Positions 1 through 7,688 of a stretch of 64,000 nucleotides of DNA are shown one piece after another (the first letter of the stretch is position 1; the number at the start of each line of letters is the position of its first letter). The notes under the pieces are model-generated. The model saw nothing but the letters and a program-made list of their open reading frames with translations. It was not told where the DNA came from and made no database searches. The translations under genes were made by a program, and so were the position numbers. Origin of the DNA: Streptomyces sp. CA-210063 (GTDB taxonomy: Bacteria; Actinomycetota; Actinomycetes; Streptomycetales; Streptomycetaceae); contig NZ_CP102512.1 in NCBI RefSeq assembly GCF_024612015.1, positions 2,480,001-2,544,000 on the forward strand, in the 5' to 3' direction.

Positions 1-781
1 CGCCGAAACCGAGGGCGGCGAGGAAGACGCCCCAGGGACGCAGGCCGCCGAGGAACACCGCGGCGAGGGCGATGAAGCCGCGGCCGGCGGTCATGTCCCG
101 GACGAAGAAGGACACGTACCCCATGCTGAGGAAGACCCCGGCGAGCCCGGCGAGCGCGCCGCTGAGGGCGAGCCCGGCGTACTGGACGCGCCGTACCGCG
201 ATGCCGACCGAGGCGGCGGCGTCCGGCATCTCGCCGACCGCGCGGAGGTGGAAGCCGAAGCGGGTGCGGAAGAAGAGCCAGGCCACGAAGGGGGCGGCGA
301 GGAAGGCCAGCCAGGTGACCAGGTTCTGGCCGCTCAGCACCTCGCCCACCACCGGGATGTGCTCGATGCCGGGCAGGGTGACCGTCGGCAGGGTGCCGCT
401 CTTGAGGCCTGAGGTGCCGCCCTTGTCGTCGAGGAGGGTGAAGACGGCGTAGGCGGTGCCGCCGGAGGCGAGCAGGTTGAGGCCGATGCCGGCGATGATC
501 GCGTCGGCGCCCAATTCCAGGCGGAGCGCGGCGAGCAGCACACCGAGGAGGACGGCCACGGCTACCCCGGCCAGGGCTCCGGCGGCGACCGATCCGCTGT
601 AGCCGGCGACCAGCGCGCCCGTGCAGGCGGCGCTCAGCATCTGGCCCTCCAGGGCGATGTTGCTGATGCCGGCGCGTTCGGCGACGAGTCCGCCCATGGC
701 GGCGAGCAGATAGGGGGTCGCGACGCGCAGCACGGCCGCGAGGAAGGCGCTGCTGAGGACGACGTCGAGGACGGAGTTCAT
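1..781 (-). CDS. Nucleoside-type ABC transporter permease, second subunit (3' end outside window)
   Basis: Inner-membrane permease of the BmpA-linked importer family (NupQ-like), which forms a heterodimer with the permease encoded just upstream to move nucleosides across the membrane. About 260 residues are visible and are almost entirely hydrophobic helices. The N-terminal stretch ERAGISNIALEGQM is characteristic of this subunit, as is a later block ending in GFIALAAVFLGG. The ATG at 781 overlaps the stop of the preceding permease gene (ATGA), so the two are translationally coupled. The gene runs off the left edge, so its C-terminus and anything downstream are unseen. The family call is firm; nucleoside rather than another solute is inferred from the deaminase and phosphorylase genes in the same locus. 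Confidence 0.9.
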   Translation of the reverse strand, partial: MNSVLDVVLSSAFLAAVLRVATPYLLAAMGGLVAERAGISNIALEGQMLSAACTGALVAGYSGSVAAGALAGVAVAVLLGVLLAALRLELGADAIIAGIGLNLLASGGTAYAVFTLLDDKGGTSGLKSGTLPTVTLPGIEHIPVVGEVLSGQNLVTWLAFLAAPFVAWLFFRTRFGFHLRAVGEMPDAAASVGIAVRRVQYAGLALSGALAGLAGVFLSMGYVSFFVRDMTAGRGFIALAAVFLGGLRPWGVFLAALGFG

Positions 782-1920
782 CGGGCACCCGCCTCACCGA
801 TTGCGGTGGCCTGTCTGCGGGCGAGGCGGCGCTTGAGGAGGTCCGGGAGGGCCTGGGCGGTGACCAGCAGCACGATGACCGCCTGGATCACGACCACGAT
901 CTCCGTGCCCACGTCCGTCTGCTGTTCCATGATGTCTCCCCCGGCACGCAGGTAGGAGTAGAAGAGGCCGGCGACCACGACGACCAGCGGGTTGTTGCGG
1001 GCGAGCAGCGCCACCACGATCCCCTCGAAGGCGAGGCTGCCGGCGAGCCCGGGCTCCAGACGTCCGTACACGCCCTGCACGAGATGCGCTCCCGCCAGGC
1101 CCGCGACGGCCCCGCCGATCACGAAGCTCCACTCGATGGCGCGGGGCACCCGGATACCGCCGTACTCGGCGAAGTGCGGGTTGGAACCGGTCATCCGGAT
1201 GCGGTAGCCGAGCGGGGTGCGGGTGATGAGCAGCCACAGCGCGACGGCGGTGAGCAGCATGAGGAGGAAGCCGACGTTGGCGCGGCCGAAGGGGATGCCG
1301 AGCCAGTCGGTGAGCGGGGTGAGGGCGGAGTCCGGCTGGATGCGCTCCGAGTGGACGGCGCTGCTGCCCGGCTCCTTCAGCGGGCCGTTGACCAGGTAGT
1401 CGTAGACGCGGACCACGATGGCGTTGAGCATCAGCGTCGCCACGATCTCGTTGGCGCCGAGCCGGGCCTTCATCGATCCCGGTACGAAGCCCATGCCGGC
1501 GCCCGCAGTCGCCGCGGCGACCAGGGGCACGATCACGGCGGCGACCGGCGGCAGCGGCAGGAAGACGGCCACCGTGGCCGCCGCCAACGCGCCCGCGTAC
1601 AGCTGGCTCTCGGCGCCCAGGCTGATCTGCCGGGCCCGGAAGGGAATCGCCACCGACAGGCCGAGCAGGGTGAGTGTGGTGGCGTCCTCCAGCCAGCGGC
1701 CGACGCGGAAGGAACGCTCCAACGGGCCGGTGAGCAGGGCCTCGTACGCCGCGATCGGGTCCTTGCCGGTGGCGAGCATCACGAGGAAGCCGATGACGAG
1801 GGCGGCCAGGATCGTCGCCAGGGTCATGCTGAGATCGACGGCGAGGCCGCGGCGCCGGGTGGCCTTGTACTCCCGGCGGTCCTCGCTCTCGATGAGCGTG
1901 GTCGGAGGGCTGGTGGTCAT
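778..1920 (-). CDS. Nucleoside-type ABC transporter permease, first subunit
   Basis: A 380-residue NupP-like permease partnering the gene at 1-781. After a basic cytoplasmic N-terminus (about residues 1-28) it shows 9-10 predicted hydrophobic segments. These include the conserved region around GAGMGFVPGSMKARLGANEI and the C-terminal AFEGIVVALLARNNPLVV, typical of the branched-chain-permease-like fold used by BmpA importers. It starts at ATG 1920 and overlaps the ATPase stop by four bases. The order binding protein, ATPase, permease, permease is that of other actinobacterial nucleoside importers. Transcription probably starts before the binding-protein gene, at the palindrome-bearing promoter near 4818. 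Confidence 0.9.
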   Translation of the reverse strand: MTTSPPTTLIESEDRREYKATRRRGLAVDLSMTLATILAALVIGFLVMLATGKDPIAAYEALLTGPLERSFRVGRWLEDATTLTLLGLSVAIPFRARQISLGAESQLYAGALAAATVAVFLPLPPVAAVIVPLVAAATAGAGMGFVPGSMKARLGANEIVATLMLNAIVVRVYDYLVNGPLKEPGSSAVHSERIQPDSALTPLTDWLGIPFGRANVGFLLMLLTAVALWLLITRTPLGYRIRMTGSNPHFAEYGGIRVPRAIEWSFVIGGAVAGLAGAHLVQGVYGRLEPGLAGSLAFEGIVVALLARNNPLVVVVAGLFYSYLRAGGDIMEQQTDVGTEIVVVIQAVIVLLVTAQALPDLLKRRLARRQATAIGEAGAR

Positions 1921-3623
1921 TCGGCGGCCGCCTTCCCGGAGTCGCCGGAACCGTCGTCGTCCGGGTCGGTCGTGGGGCCGGTGTCGGCGTGGGGGCCGGT
2001 ATCGGCGCGCGGGCCGTTATCGGCGTGGGTTCCGGGCGCGGAGTCGGAACCGGCCGTGCCGTCCAACCCGGCCGTCAGGTGGTTCCCTTCGTGGTGTTCG
2101 ACCCCGAGCATGTACAGCCCGACCCGCTTCTCCGTGAGGCCGGTCGTGTCGTCGAAGCGGCCCACGAGGCGGCCGTCCTTCAGGACGAGCAACCGGTCCG
2201 AGAGGGCGAGGAGTTCGGTGAGGTCGGCGGAGATGAGGAGGACGGCGGCGCCGTCGTCCCGGGCGGCGACGAGACGTTCGTACATGAAGCGCATGGCGCC
2301 GATGTCCACGCCACGGGTGATCTGGGAGGCGATCAACAGCCTTGGTCCGGCGGAGAGTTCGCGGGCGACGACGACCTTCTGCATGTTGCCGCCGGACAGC
2401 GCGCGCACCGGGACGGACGGGTCGGGGGTGCGGATCGCGTAGTCCTCGACGAGTTGCTCGGCGTGGGCGCGTACGGCTGCCGGGCGCAGGACGCCCCGGC
2501 GGGCGAGGGGCGGGCGGTCGTGCCGGTCGACGACGAGGTTGTCGGCGATGGACTCGTCCAGGGCGGCCCCGTCGTGGAGGCGGTCCTCGGGGACGTATCC
2601 GATGCCGGCCCGGCGGTGGCCCGCGACGTCCAGACCGGCGGTGTCGGTGTCTCCGACGCGGACGGTCCCCGCGCTCGGTCGTCGCAACCCGGCCAGGATC
2701 TCGGCGAGTTCGGTCTGTCCGTTGCCCTCGATGCCGGCCACACCGACGATCTCGCCGGCGGCGACGTCGAAGTCGAGGCCGTGCAGGGACTGGCCGGTCG
2801 GGGCGTCGTACTCCAGGCCCCGCACCCGCAGCGTGGTCCCGGCGCGCCGCGCGGGCGCCCGGGCCACGTCCAGGGACATCTCGCGGCCGACCATCATCGC
2901 GGCCAGCGAGTGCTCGGTGGTGTCGGCGGTGGCGACGGTCCCGACCAGGGCGCCGGCGCGCATCACGCTCACCCTGTCGCTGATCTCCCGTACCTCGCGC
3001 AGCTTGTGGGAGATGAACAGCACCGTCATTCCGCCGTCGCGCAGCCGTCGTACGGCGGCGAAGAGGTCCTCCGTCTCCTGCGGGGTGAGGACGGCGGTCG
3101 GCTCGTCCAGGATCAGTATCCGGGCGCGGCGGTGGAGGGCCTTGAGGATCTCGGCGCGCTGACGCATGCCGACCGACACCTCGTCGATGCGGGCCAGCGG
3201 GTCGACGGCGAGTCCGGCCTCCTCGGCGAGACGCGCGGTCGCCTCGACGGCCGCCTTGGCGTCGACCAGGCCCCGGCGGCCGGGCTCGACGCCGAGGACG
3301 ACGTTCTGGGCGACCGTGAAGGACGGCACCAGCATCAGGTTCTGGTGGACCATGCCCACGCCGAGCGCGATCGCGGGGGCCGGGCCGCGCAGCACACGGG
3401 GCCGGCCGCCGATCAGGATCTCGCCGGAGGTGGGCTGCTCCAGGCCGTAGAACAGCTTCATCAGCGTGGACTTGCCGGCGCCGTTCTCGCCGACGACCGC
3501 GCGGATCTCACCGGCCGGTACGTCGAGGTCGACGCCCCGGACCGCGCGCACACCGTTGGCGTACGTCTTGGTGACCGCGCGGGTGGCGACGGCGGGCCCG
3601 GCCGGGTCCCATGACTCGTTCAT
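1917..3623 (-). CDS. Nucleoside-type ABC transporter ATPase with two nucleotide-binding domains
   Basis: A 568-residue tandem ATPase (NupO-like) that energises the two adjacent permeases. The first domain has a full Walker A (GENGAGKST, about residues 45-53), the signature VSVGMRQRAE and Walker B ILILDEPTAVL. The second has the degenerate Walker A GIEGNGQTE, a good LSGGNMQKVV signature and the altered Walker B ASQITRGVD. This full-site/degenerate-site pairing is normal for this transporter class. The C-terminal ~60 residues are an extra acidic low-complexity tail with repeated ADTGP-type units, not part of the usual domain and probably a product of tandem duplication. It starts 30 bases after the binding-protein gene and overlaps the next gene by four bases. 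Confidence 0.92.
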   Translation of the reverse strand: MNESWDPAGPAVATRAVTKTYANGVRAVRGVDLDVPAGEIRAVVGENGAGKSTLMKLFYGLEQPTSGEILIGGRPRVLRGPAPAIALGVGMVHQNLMLVPSFTVAQNVVLGVEPGRRGLVDAKAAVEATARLAEEAGLAVDPLARIDEVSVGMRQRAEILKALHRRARILILDEPTAVLTPQETEDLFAAVRRLRDGGMTVLFISHKLREVREISDRVSVMRAGALVGTVATADTTEHSLAAMMVGREMSLDVARAPARRAGTTLRVRGLEYDAPTGQSLHGLDFDVAAGEIVGVAGIEGNGQTELAEILAGLRRPSAGTVRVGDTDTAGLDVAGHRRAGIGYVPEDRLHDGAALDESIADNLVVDRHDRPPLARRGVLRPAAVRAHAEQLVEDYAIRTPDPSVPVRALSGGNMQKVVVARELSAGPRLLIASQITRGVDIGAMRFMYERLVAARDDGAAVLLISADLTELLALSDRLLVLKDGRLVGRFDDTTGLTEKRVGLYMLGVEHHEGNHLTAGLDGTAGSDSAPGTHADNGPRADTGPHADTGPTTDPDDDGSGDSGKAAAE

Positions 3624-3653
3624 CTCAAGGCCGTTCAGGGGTCGGTTCGGGGG

Positions 3654-4745
3654 TCAGAAGGCGCTGGGGACCGTGAGGGAACCGGACTTCACCTTGTCGG
3701 CGGCCTCCTGGAGCTCGGTGCGGATCTTCTCCGGCACCACCTCCTGGAAGTGGTCGTCGTCGACATAGCCGACCGCGTCCTCGGTGAGACCGACGCTCTC
3801 GACGGCGCCGTACTTCACCGCGTCCTTCTTGTCGTCCTCGGCGGCCTTGTACAGGGCGTTGCCGACGTTCTTGAGGATGGAGGTGACGACGGTGTTCTTC
3901 TGGGCGTTGTCCGTGAGGGTCTGGTACTGGTCGGAGTCGACGCCGAAGGTGTAGCGCCCGGCGCTCGCGGCCGACTCGAAGGTGCCGAGTCCGGAGAGCC
4001 CGGCGACCGGCCAGACGAGGGCGGCGCCCTGCCCGTACATCGCGGTGGAGATCTCCTTGCCCTTGGCGGGGTCGCCGAAGGGCTTGTCGCCGCCGACGTA
4101 CTGCACGAGGACGTCGGAGTTCTTCCCGCCGGCCGCCTTGAATCCGGCCTTGAATCCCACGATGAAGTCCTCGATGACGGGGATCTTCACCCCGCCGACG
4201 ACTCCGACCTTGTTCAGGGATTCGGCGCCCTTGAGCGCTTTCTCGGCGACCAGCTTCTCGGCGAGGAATCCGGCCAGATATCCGCCCTCGTTCTGCTTGA
4301 AGGTCACCGAGTAGACGTTCTCGCACTTGTTGGAACAGCCGTTCTTGCCGGTGTAGTCGACGGCCGAGTCGAACACCCAGAACTTCTTGTCCGGGTACTG
4401 CGGGGCGAGTTCACCGATGTAGTCGGTGACGTCGAAGGTGCCGGCCGCGAGGATGTCGTAGTCGTCGGCGGCCGCCGCGTCCTCGAAGCCCGGCTCCCAC
4501 TTGGTGCGGTCCTGGCCCAGCTCCACGACCTTCAACTCGTAGCCGAGCTTGCTCTCCGCCCGCTTCAGGCCCTCGTAGGCGGAGTCGAAGAACGACTTGT
4601 CGCCCAGCCCGCCATTGACCACCAATTTGATCCGGGTCTTTCCGGAGGAGGCCGACCCGGAGTCGTCCGAGCCCGATCCTCCGCACGCGGTCAGTACGAG
4701 CATTCCCGCCACCGCGACGGCGGCGCCCGGTCCGTAACTTCTCAT
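3654..4745 (-). CDS. BmpA-family nucleoside-binding lipoprotein
   Basis: Extracytoplasmic solute receptor of the importer, 363 residues. A short signal peptide ends in the lipobox LTAC (residues 18-21), so the mature protein would be lipid-anchored, followed by a Ser/Gly-rich linker. The Bmp/Med domain follows, with VVNGGLGDKSFFDSAYEG and the VGVVGGVKIPVIEDF block. ATG 4745 is chosen because AGGAGG lies nine bases upstream. ATG 4751 and ATG 4766 are in-frame alternatives, and reading further upstream would run into the operator. A near-direct repeat of AATGATCAGGAG spans 4757-4785. This is the first gene of the transporter unit and lies behind the palindrome at 4818-4829. Confidence 0.9.
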   Translation of the reverse strand: MRSYGPGAAVAVAGMLVLTACGGSGSDDSGSASSGKTRIKLVVNGGLGDKSFFDSAYEGLKRAESKLGYELKVVELGQDRTKWEPGFEDAAAADDYDILAAGTFDVTDYIGELAPQYPDKKFWVFDSAVDYTGKNGCSNKCENVYSVTFKQNEGGYLAGFLAEKLVAEKALKGAESLNKVGVVGGVKIPVIEDFIVGFKAGFKAAGGKNSDVLVQYVGGDKPFGDPAKGKEISTAMYGQGAALVWPVAGLSGLGTFESAASAGRYTFGVDSDQYQTLTDNAQKNTVVTSILKNVGNALYKAAEDDKKDAVKYGAVESVGLTEDAVGYVDDDHFQEVVPEKIRTELQEAADKVKSGSLTVPSAF

Positions 4746-4817
4746 CGTCATCGACCTCCTGATCATTTCCTGCTCCTGATCATTTTCCGCTCTCACTGAC
4801 AGTGACAGTAAGAAGTG

Positions 4818-4829
4818 CAAAACGTTTTG
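4818..4829. promoter_or_regulatory. LacI-type operator in front of the transporter genes
   Basis: Perfect 12-bp palindrome CAAAACGTTTTG with the central CG typical of LacI-family sites. It lies about 73 bases upstream of the binding-protein start, between that gene and deoD. The identical palindrome occurs at 9071-9082, and a LacI-family gene lies between them. The sequence match is seen; control by that repressor is inferred. Confidence 0.75.
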
Positions 4830-4871
4830 GCTACGTCGAAGGGTTTCTGTTTGATTTCTTCCTGGGGAATT

Positions 4872-5717
4872 TCAGCCGTCGGCCCGCAGCGCGGCCGCGG
4901 CGATGCGTACGGCCCGGTCGAAGCCGGTCTCCCGGTCGGCGGCGGACAGGGCCTCCCCGGTGCGCACATGGTCCGAGACGGTCAGGACGGCGAGGGCCTC
5001 GCCGCCCTCCGCCGCGGCGACGGCGTACAGCCCGGCCGCCTCCATCTCGACGGCGAGCGTGCCCCGGCGTTCGAGGGCGTCGAGGACGGCGGGCCGGTCG
5101 AGGTAGAAGTGGTCGCTGGAGAACACCGGGCCGATGTGTACGGCCACTCCGTCCGACGCCTCCCGTTCGACGGCGTCCGCCGCGTCCACGGCCGCGCGCA
5201 ACGCCCGGTAGGACGGGGCGAGCGAGAGGGTCACGCCGTCCACCAGCAGGCGGCTGACGCTGGAGTCGGTGTGCGCGGCGGAGGCGATGACGACGTCCCG
5301 TACGGCGACCGAGGCGGTGAGCGCGCCCGCCGTGCCGACCCGGACGATCCGGCGGACCCCGTAGTGCCGGAACAGCTCCGTCGCGTAGATCGACACCGAC
5401 GGGATGCCCATGCCGGAGGCGAGGACCGACATGGGTACGCCCCGGTGGCTGCCGGTGTACCCGAGGATGCCGCGCACATCGGTGACCAGCCGGGCGTCGT
5501 CGAGAAAAGTCTCGGCGATCCGCCGGGCCCGACGCGGATCGCCCGGCATGAGCACGAGGGGGGCGAAGTCGCCGGGGGCGGCGGAGATGTGGGGCGTGCC
5601 GGCGGGGGCGGCGACTTTGAGCGCGGTGTCCGGAGCGGGGGCGGCGACTTTGAGCGCGGTGTCCGGAGCGGGGGCGGCGGCCTTCGGCGCGATGAACGGC
5701 TCTTCGTCGGCCGTCAC
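4872..5717 (-). CDS. deoD: Purine nucleoside phosphorylase, DeoD type
   Basis: Cytoplasmic enzyme that splits purine nucleosides with phosphate to free base and ribose-1-phosphate. From about residue 43 the sequence is a full DeoD domain: TPHISAAPGDFAPLVLMPGD, the phosphate loop region GMGIPSVSIYATEL, RVGTAGAL, and the ribose-binding EMEAAGLYAVAA, then TVSDHVRTGE. The 281 residues exceed the usual ~240 because of an N-terminal extension containing an 11-residue tandem repeat (ALKVAAPAPDT type). GTG 5717 is chosen: GGGAGGAG lies just upstream and it overlaps the previous stop as GTGA. The UDP-versus-PNP choice rests on the DeoD-like N-terminal motif. It fits salvage after deamination by the 7678 amidohydrolase. 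Confidence 0.88.
   Translation of the reverse strand: MTADEEPFIAPKAAAPAPDTALKVAAPAPDTALKVAAPAGTPHISAAPGDFAPLVLMPGDPRRARRIAETFLDDARLVTDVRGILGYTGSHRGVPMSVLASGMGIPSVSIYATELFRHYGVRRIVRVGTAGALTASVAVRDVVIASAAHTDSSVSRLLVDGVTLSLAPSYRALRAAVDAADAVEREASDGVAVHIGPVFSSDHFYLDRPAVLDALERRGTLAVEMEAAGLYAVAAAEGGEALAVLTVSDHVRTGEALSAADRETGFDRAVRIAAAALRADG
5604..5680. repeat. 33-bp in-frame tandem repeat inside deoD
   Basis: Two identical 33-bp units (5604-5636 and 5637-5669) plus 11 bases of a third. The length is a multiple of three, so the repeat adds 11-residue blocks to the N-terminal extension of the phosphorylase without breaking the frame. Confidence 0.95.
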
Positions 5718-6463
5718 AGCTCCTCCCCCGTGAGCCAGCGCACCAGGCGGTCCCACAGCTCCGGGTAGCCGTCCCACTCCAGGAACGGGGGCGGGGCCCA
5801 GTGCGGGGCCACGTCGGAGGTGAAGGCGGCCGAACGGCCCGTGCCGTGGCCGCCGACGGCCAGCAGCGGATGCCCGGCGCATGCGGCGAGCAGCGCGGCG
5901 TCGGGCCGTACGGTGACCTCGTTGAGGCCGAGGAGCGCGGGCCAGGTCCGGTCGAGTCCGGCCACGACCGTGTGCGTGCCCACCACTTCGGGTACGGCTC
6001 CGGCCGGCAGCTCCACCCGGTCGTCGCGGTCGAGCATCGTCACCGGCAGGGCGGCGGCCAGCGGCGTACGCCCCCAGCGGGCGCGGGCGTCGATGCCGCT
6101 GAACGTGAGGTAGCCGCCGATCATCAGCACCCCGCCCCCGCGCTCGACGAAGTCCCGCACCAGCTCCGAGCGGTCGGGCGCGGGCTCGGACCGGTTGAAC
6201 GTCTCCGGCGGCAGCTGGAAGCTGTTGGCCCCGACATCGCTGATGACCACGACGTCGTACGCGTCGAAGCCGTCGGCGGTGTCCGGGACCCGGGTGGGTA
6301 TCTCGTGCGCGGGCACGTAGGTCACCTCGTGGCCGCGTGCGCGCAGCGCGTCGAGGAAGACGCCGCCGCCCTCGGTGTACTCGGCGGTGTGGAAGGCGTC
6401 GAAGCCCTTCTGATGGACCGTGTACGTGAACCAGGACTCGCCGATGACGAGGACTCTGGGCAT
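5714..6463 (-). CDS. Glutamine amidotransferase-like (DUF1355-type) protein
   Basis: 249 residues with the Rossmann-like start MPRVLVIGESW and the pattern VVVISDVGANSF...RGGGVLMIGGYLTFSG. This matches the putative glutamine-amidotransferase-like family (PF07090 type) found in sugar and nucleoside catabolic loci. I do not see a convincing Cys-His-Glu triad, so enzymatic amidotransfer is doubtful. The role is unknown; a ThuA-like catabolic or ligand-handling function is possible. ATG 6463 is preferred over upstream in-frame codons because the family motif starts there and a purine-rich AAAGGCGG precedes it. The end overlaps deoD by four bases, so the two are co-translated. Confidence 0.7.
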   Translation of the reverse strand: MPRVLVIGESWFTYTVHQKGFDAFHTAEYTEGGGVFLDALRARGHEVTYVPAHEIPTRVPDTADGFDAYDVVVISDVGANSFQLPPETFNRSEPAPDRSELVRDFVERGGGVLMIGGYLTFSGIDARARWGRTPLAAALPVTMLDRDDRVELPAGAVPEVVGTHTVVAGLDRTWPALLGLNEVTVRPDAALLAACAGHPLLAVGGHGTGRSAAFTSDVAPHWAPPPFLEWDGYPELWDRLVRWLTGEEL

Positions 6464-6581
6464 GGGTGAACCGCCTTTCGGGGGCGTCGTGGGCTGCTGT
6501 GGGGCTCTCTCGCACGTCTCGGGGCACAGGGACATGGCCACGTGGCGCGGCGGCTCGGACTCGGGAAACGGACGACGCGGG

Positions 6582-7688
6582 TCAGCGGGCGGCGGGTGGC
6601 GCCGTGCTGCCCCGTACCTTCAGTTCGACGGGGAGGGTGTGCCGGGACGCGGGCGGGACCTCGCCCCGGGAGACGTACTGGAGGAGTTGCGCGGTGGCGG
6701 TGCGCCCGACGTCGTAGGCGGGCTGGTGGACGGTGGTCAGCGGTGGGTTGACGAGTGAGGCGGCCCGGATGTCGTCGAAGCCGACGACGGAGACGTCGTC
6801 CGGCACGGACAGCCCGGCCTCCCGCAGCGCGGCGAGCGCGCCGAACGCCATGAGGTCGTTGGCCGCGAACACGGCGGTACGGTCCGCGAGGCCGCCGTCG
6901 TCGAGCAGTTCGGCGACCAGGCGGTACCCGGACTCCTCCTTGAAGTCGCCCGCCCGCTCGACGACATCACCGTGGAAGGCCTGGACGAAGCCGTGCGCGC
7001 GGGCCGCGCCGCTCTTCAGGTCGCGGGGGCCGGTCAGCATCAGGGCCCGGCGGTGGCCGAGCGCCCGCAGGTGCTCACCGACCAGCCGGCCGCCCGCCTC
7101 GTGGTCGGCGCTGGCGATGAGCGCACCGCTCAGGCCCTCGACCTCCTCGTCGGCGAGCGCGATCGGGAACTTGCCCATCAGCGCCTCCAGCCGCCGCCGG
7201 GACGGCGGTGACCCGGAGGCGTACACCATGCCGTCGATGAACCGGCTGCGGATCATGCCCAGGTAGCGGTCCTCGCGGTCGGCGTCGAACTCGGTGTTGC
7301 ACAGGATCAGCCCGTACCCGAGGTCATGGGCGGCGTCCTCGGCGCCCTTGGCCAGCTCGGCGAAGAAGGTGTTGCTGATGTCCGGGATGAGCAGCCCGAT
7401 CACGGAGGTCGAACCGGCCTGGAGGCTGCGGGCCAGCGACGCGGGCACGTATCCCAGCCGGTTGACGACGCTCCGCACGCGGGCGGCGGTCTCTTCGTTG
7501 ACGGGCCGGTTCCCGCTCAGCACATGCGACACGGTGGTCGGGCTCACCCCGGCCGCCGCGGCCACGTCCTTGATGGAGGCGGCCCGGCGGACGGCCGGCC
7601 GGTCGTGGGCACCCCCGTTCCCGTACCGCTCATGCCTGTCGCTTCTCTCGTGTCTCTCGTGTCTCTCGTGAGCCGTCTCACGGGTCAT
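6582..7688 (-). CDS. LacI-family transcriptional repressor
   Basis: 368-residue DNA-binding regulator. The helix-turn-helix lies at about residues 38-63 ([20 protein letters not shown]), followed by the hinge region and a periplasmic-binding-protein-like effector domain ([16 protein letters not shown] onward, ending [14 protein letters not shown]). Before the HTH is an unusual charged N-terminus with a repeated His-Glu-Arg motif from a 9-bp DNA repeat (about 7644-7671). ATG 7688 overlaps the end of the amidohydrolase gene by 11 bases, so the repressor is co-transcribed with it. The CAAAACGTTTTG palindromes at 4818 and 9071 are its likely operators. The effector is probably a purine nucleoside or a product of it, inferred from context only. 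Confidence 0.9.
   Translation of the reverse strand: MTRETAHERHERHERSDRHERYGNGGAHDRPAVRRAASIKDVAAAAGVSPTTVSHVLSGNRPVNEETAARVRSVVNRLGYVPASLARSLQAGSTSVIGLLIPDISNTFFAELAKGAEDAAHDLGYGLILCNTEFDADREDRYLGMIRSRFIDGMVYASGSPPSRRRLEALMGKFPIALADEEVEGLSGALIASADHEAGGRLVGEHLRALGHRRALMLTGPRDLKSGAARAHGFVQAFHGDVVERAGDFKEESGYRLVAELLDDGGLADRTAVFAANDLMAFGALAALREAGLSVPDDVSVVGFDDIRAASLVNPPLTTVHQPAYDVGRTATAQLLQYVSRGEVPPASRHTLPVELKVRGSTAPPAAR

Noticed and set aside
1084..2442. Long plus-strand open frames (e.g. 452 and 541 codons) opposite the ABC transporter genes
   Set aside because: They are antisense shadows of GC-rich coding DNA: low-complexity Arg/Gly/Ala products with no family motif, while the minus strand gives clear transporter proteins.
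4870..6527. A 551-codon minus-strand frame read as a single large protein
   Set aside because: Only its second half is DeoD; the first half is an Arg-rich out-of-frame reading of the amidotransferase-like gene. The GTG at 5717 with a ribosome site is the real start.
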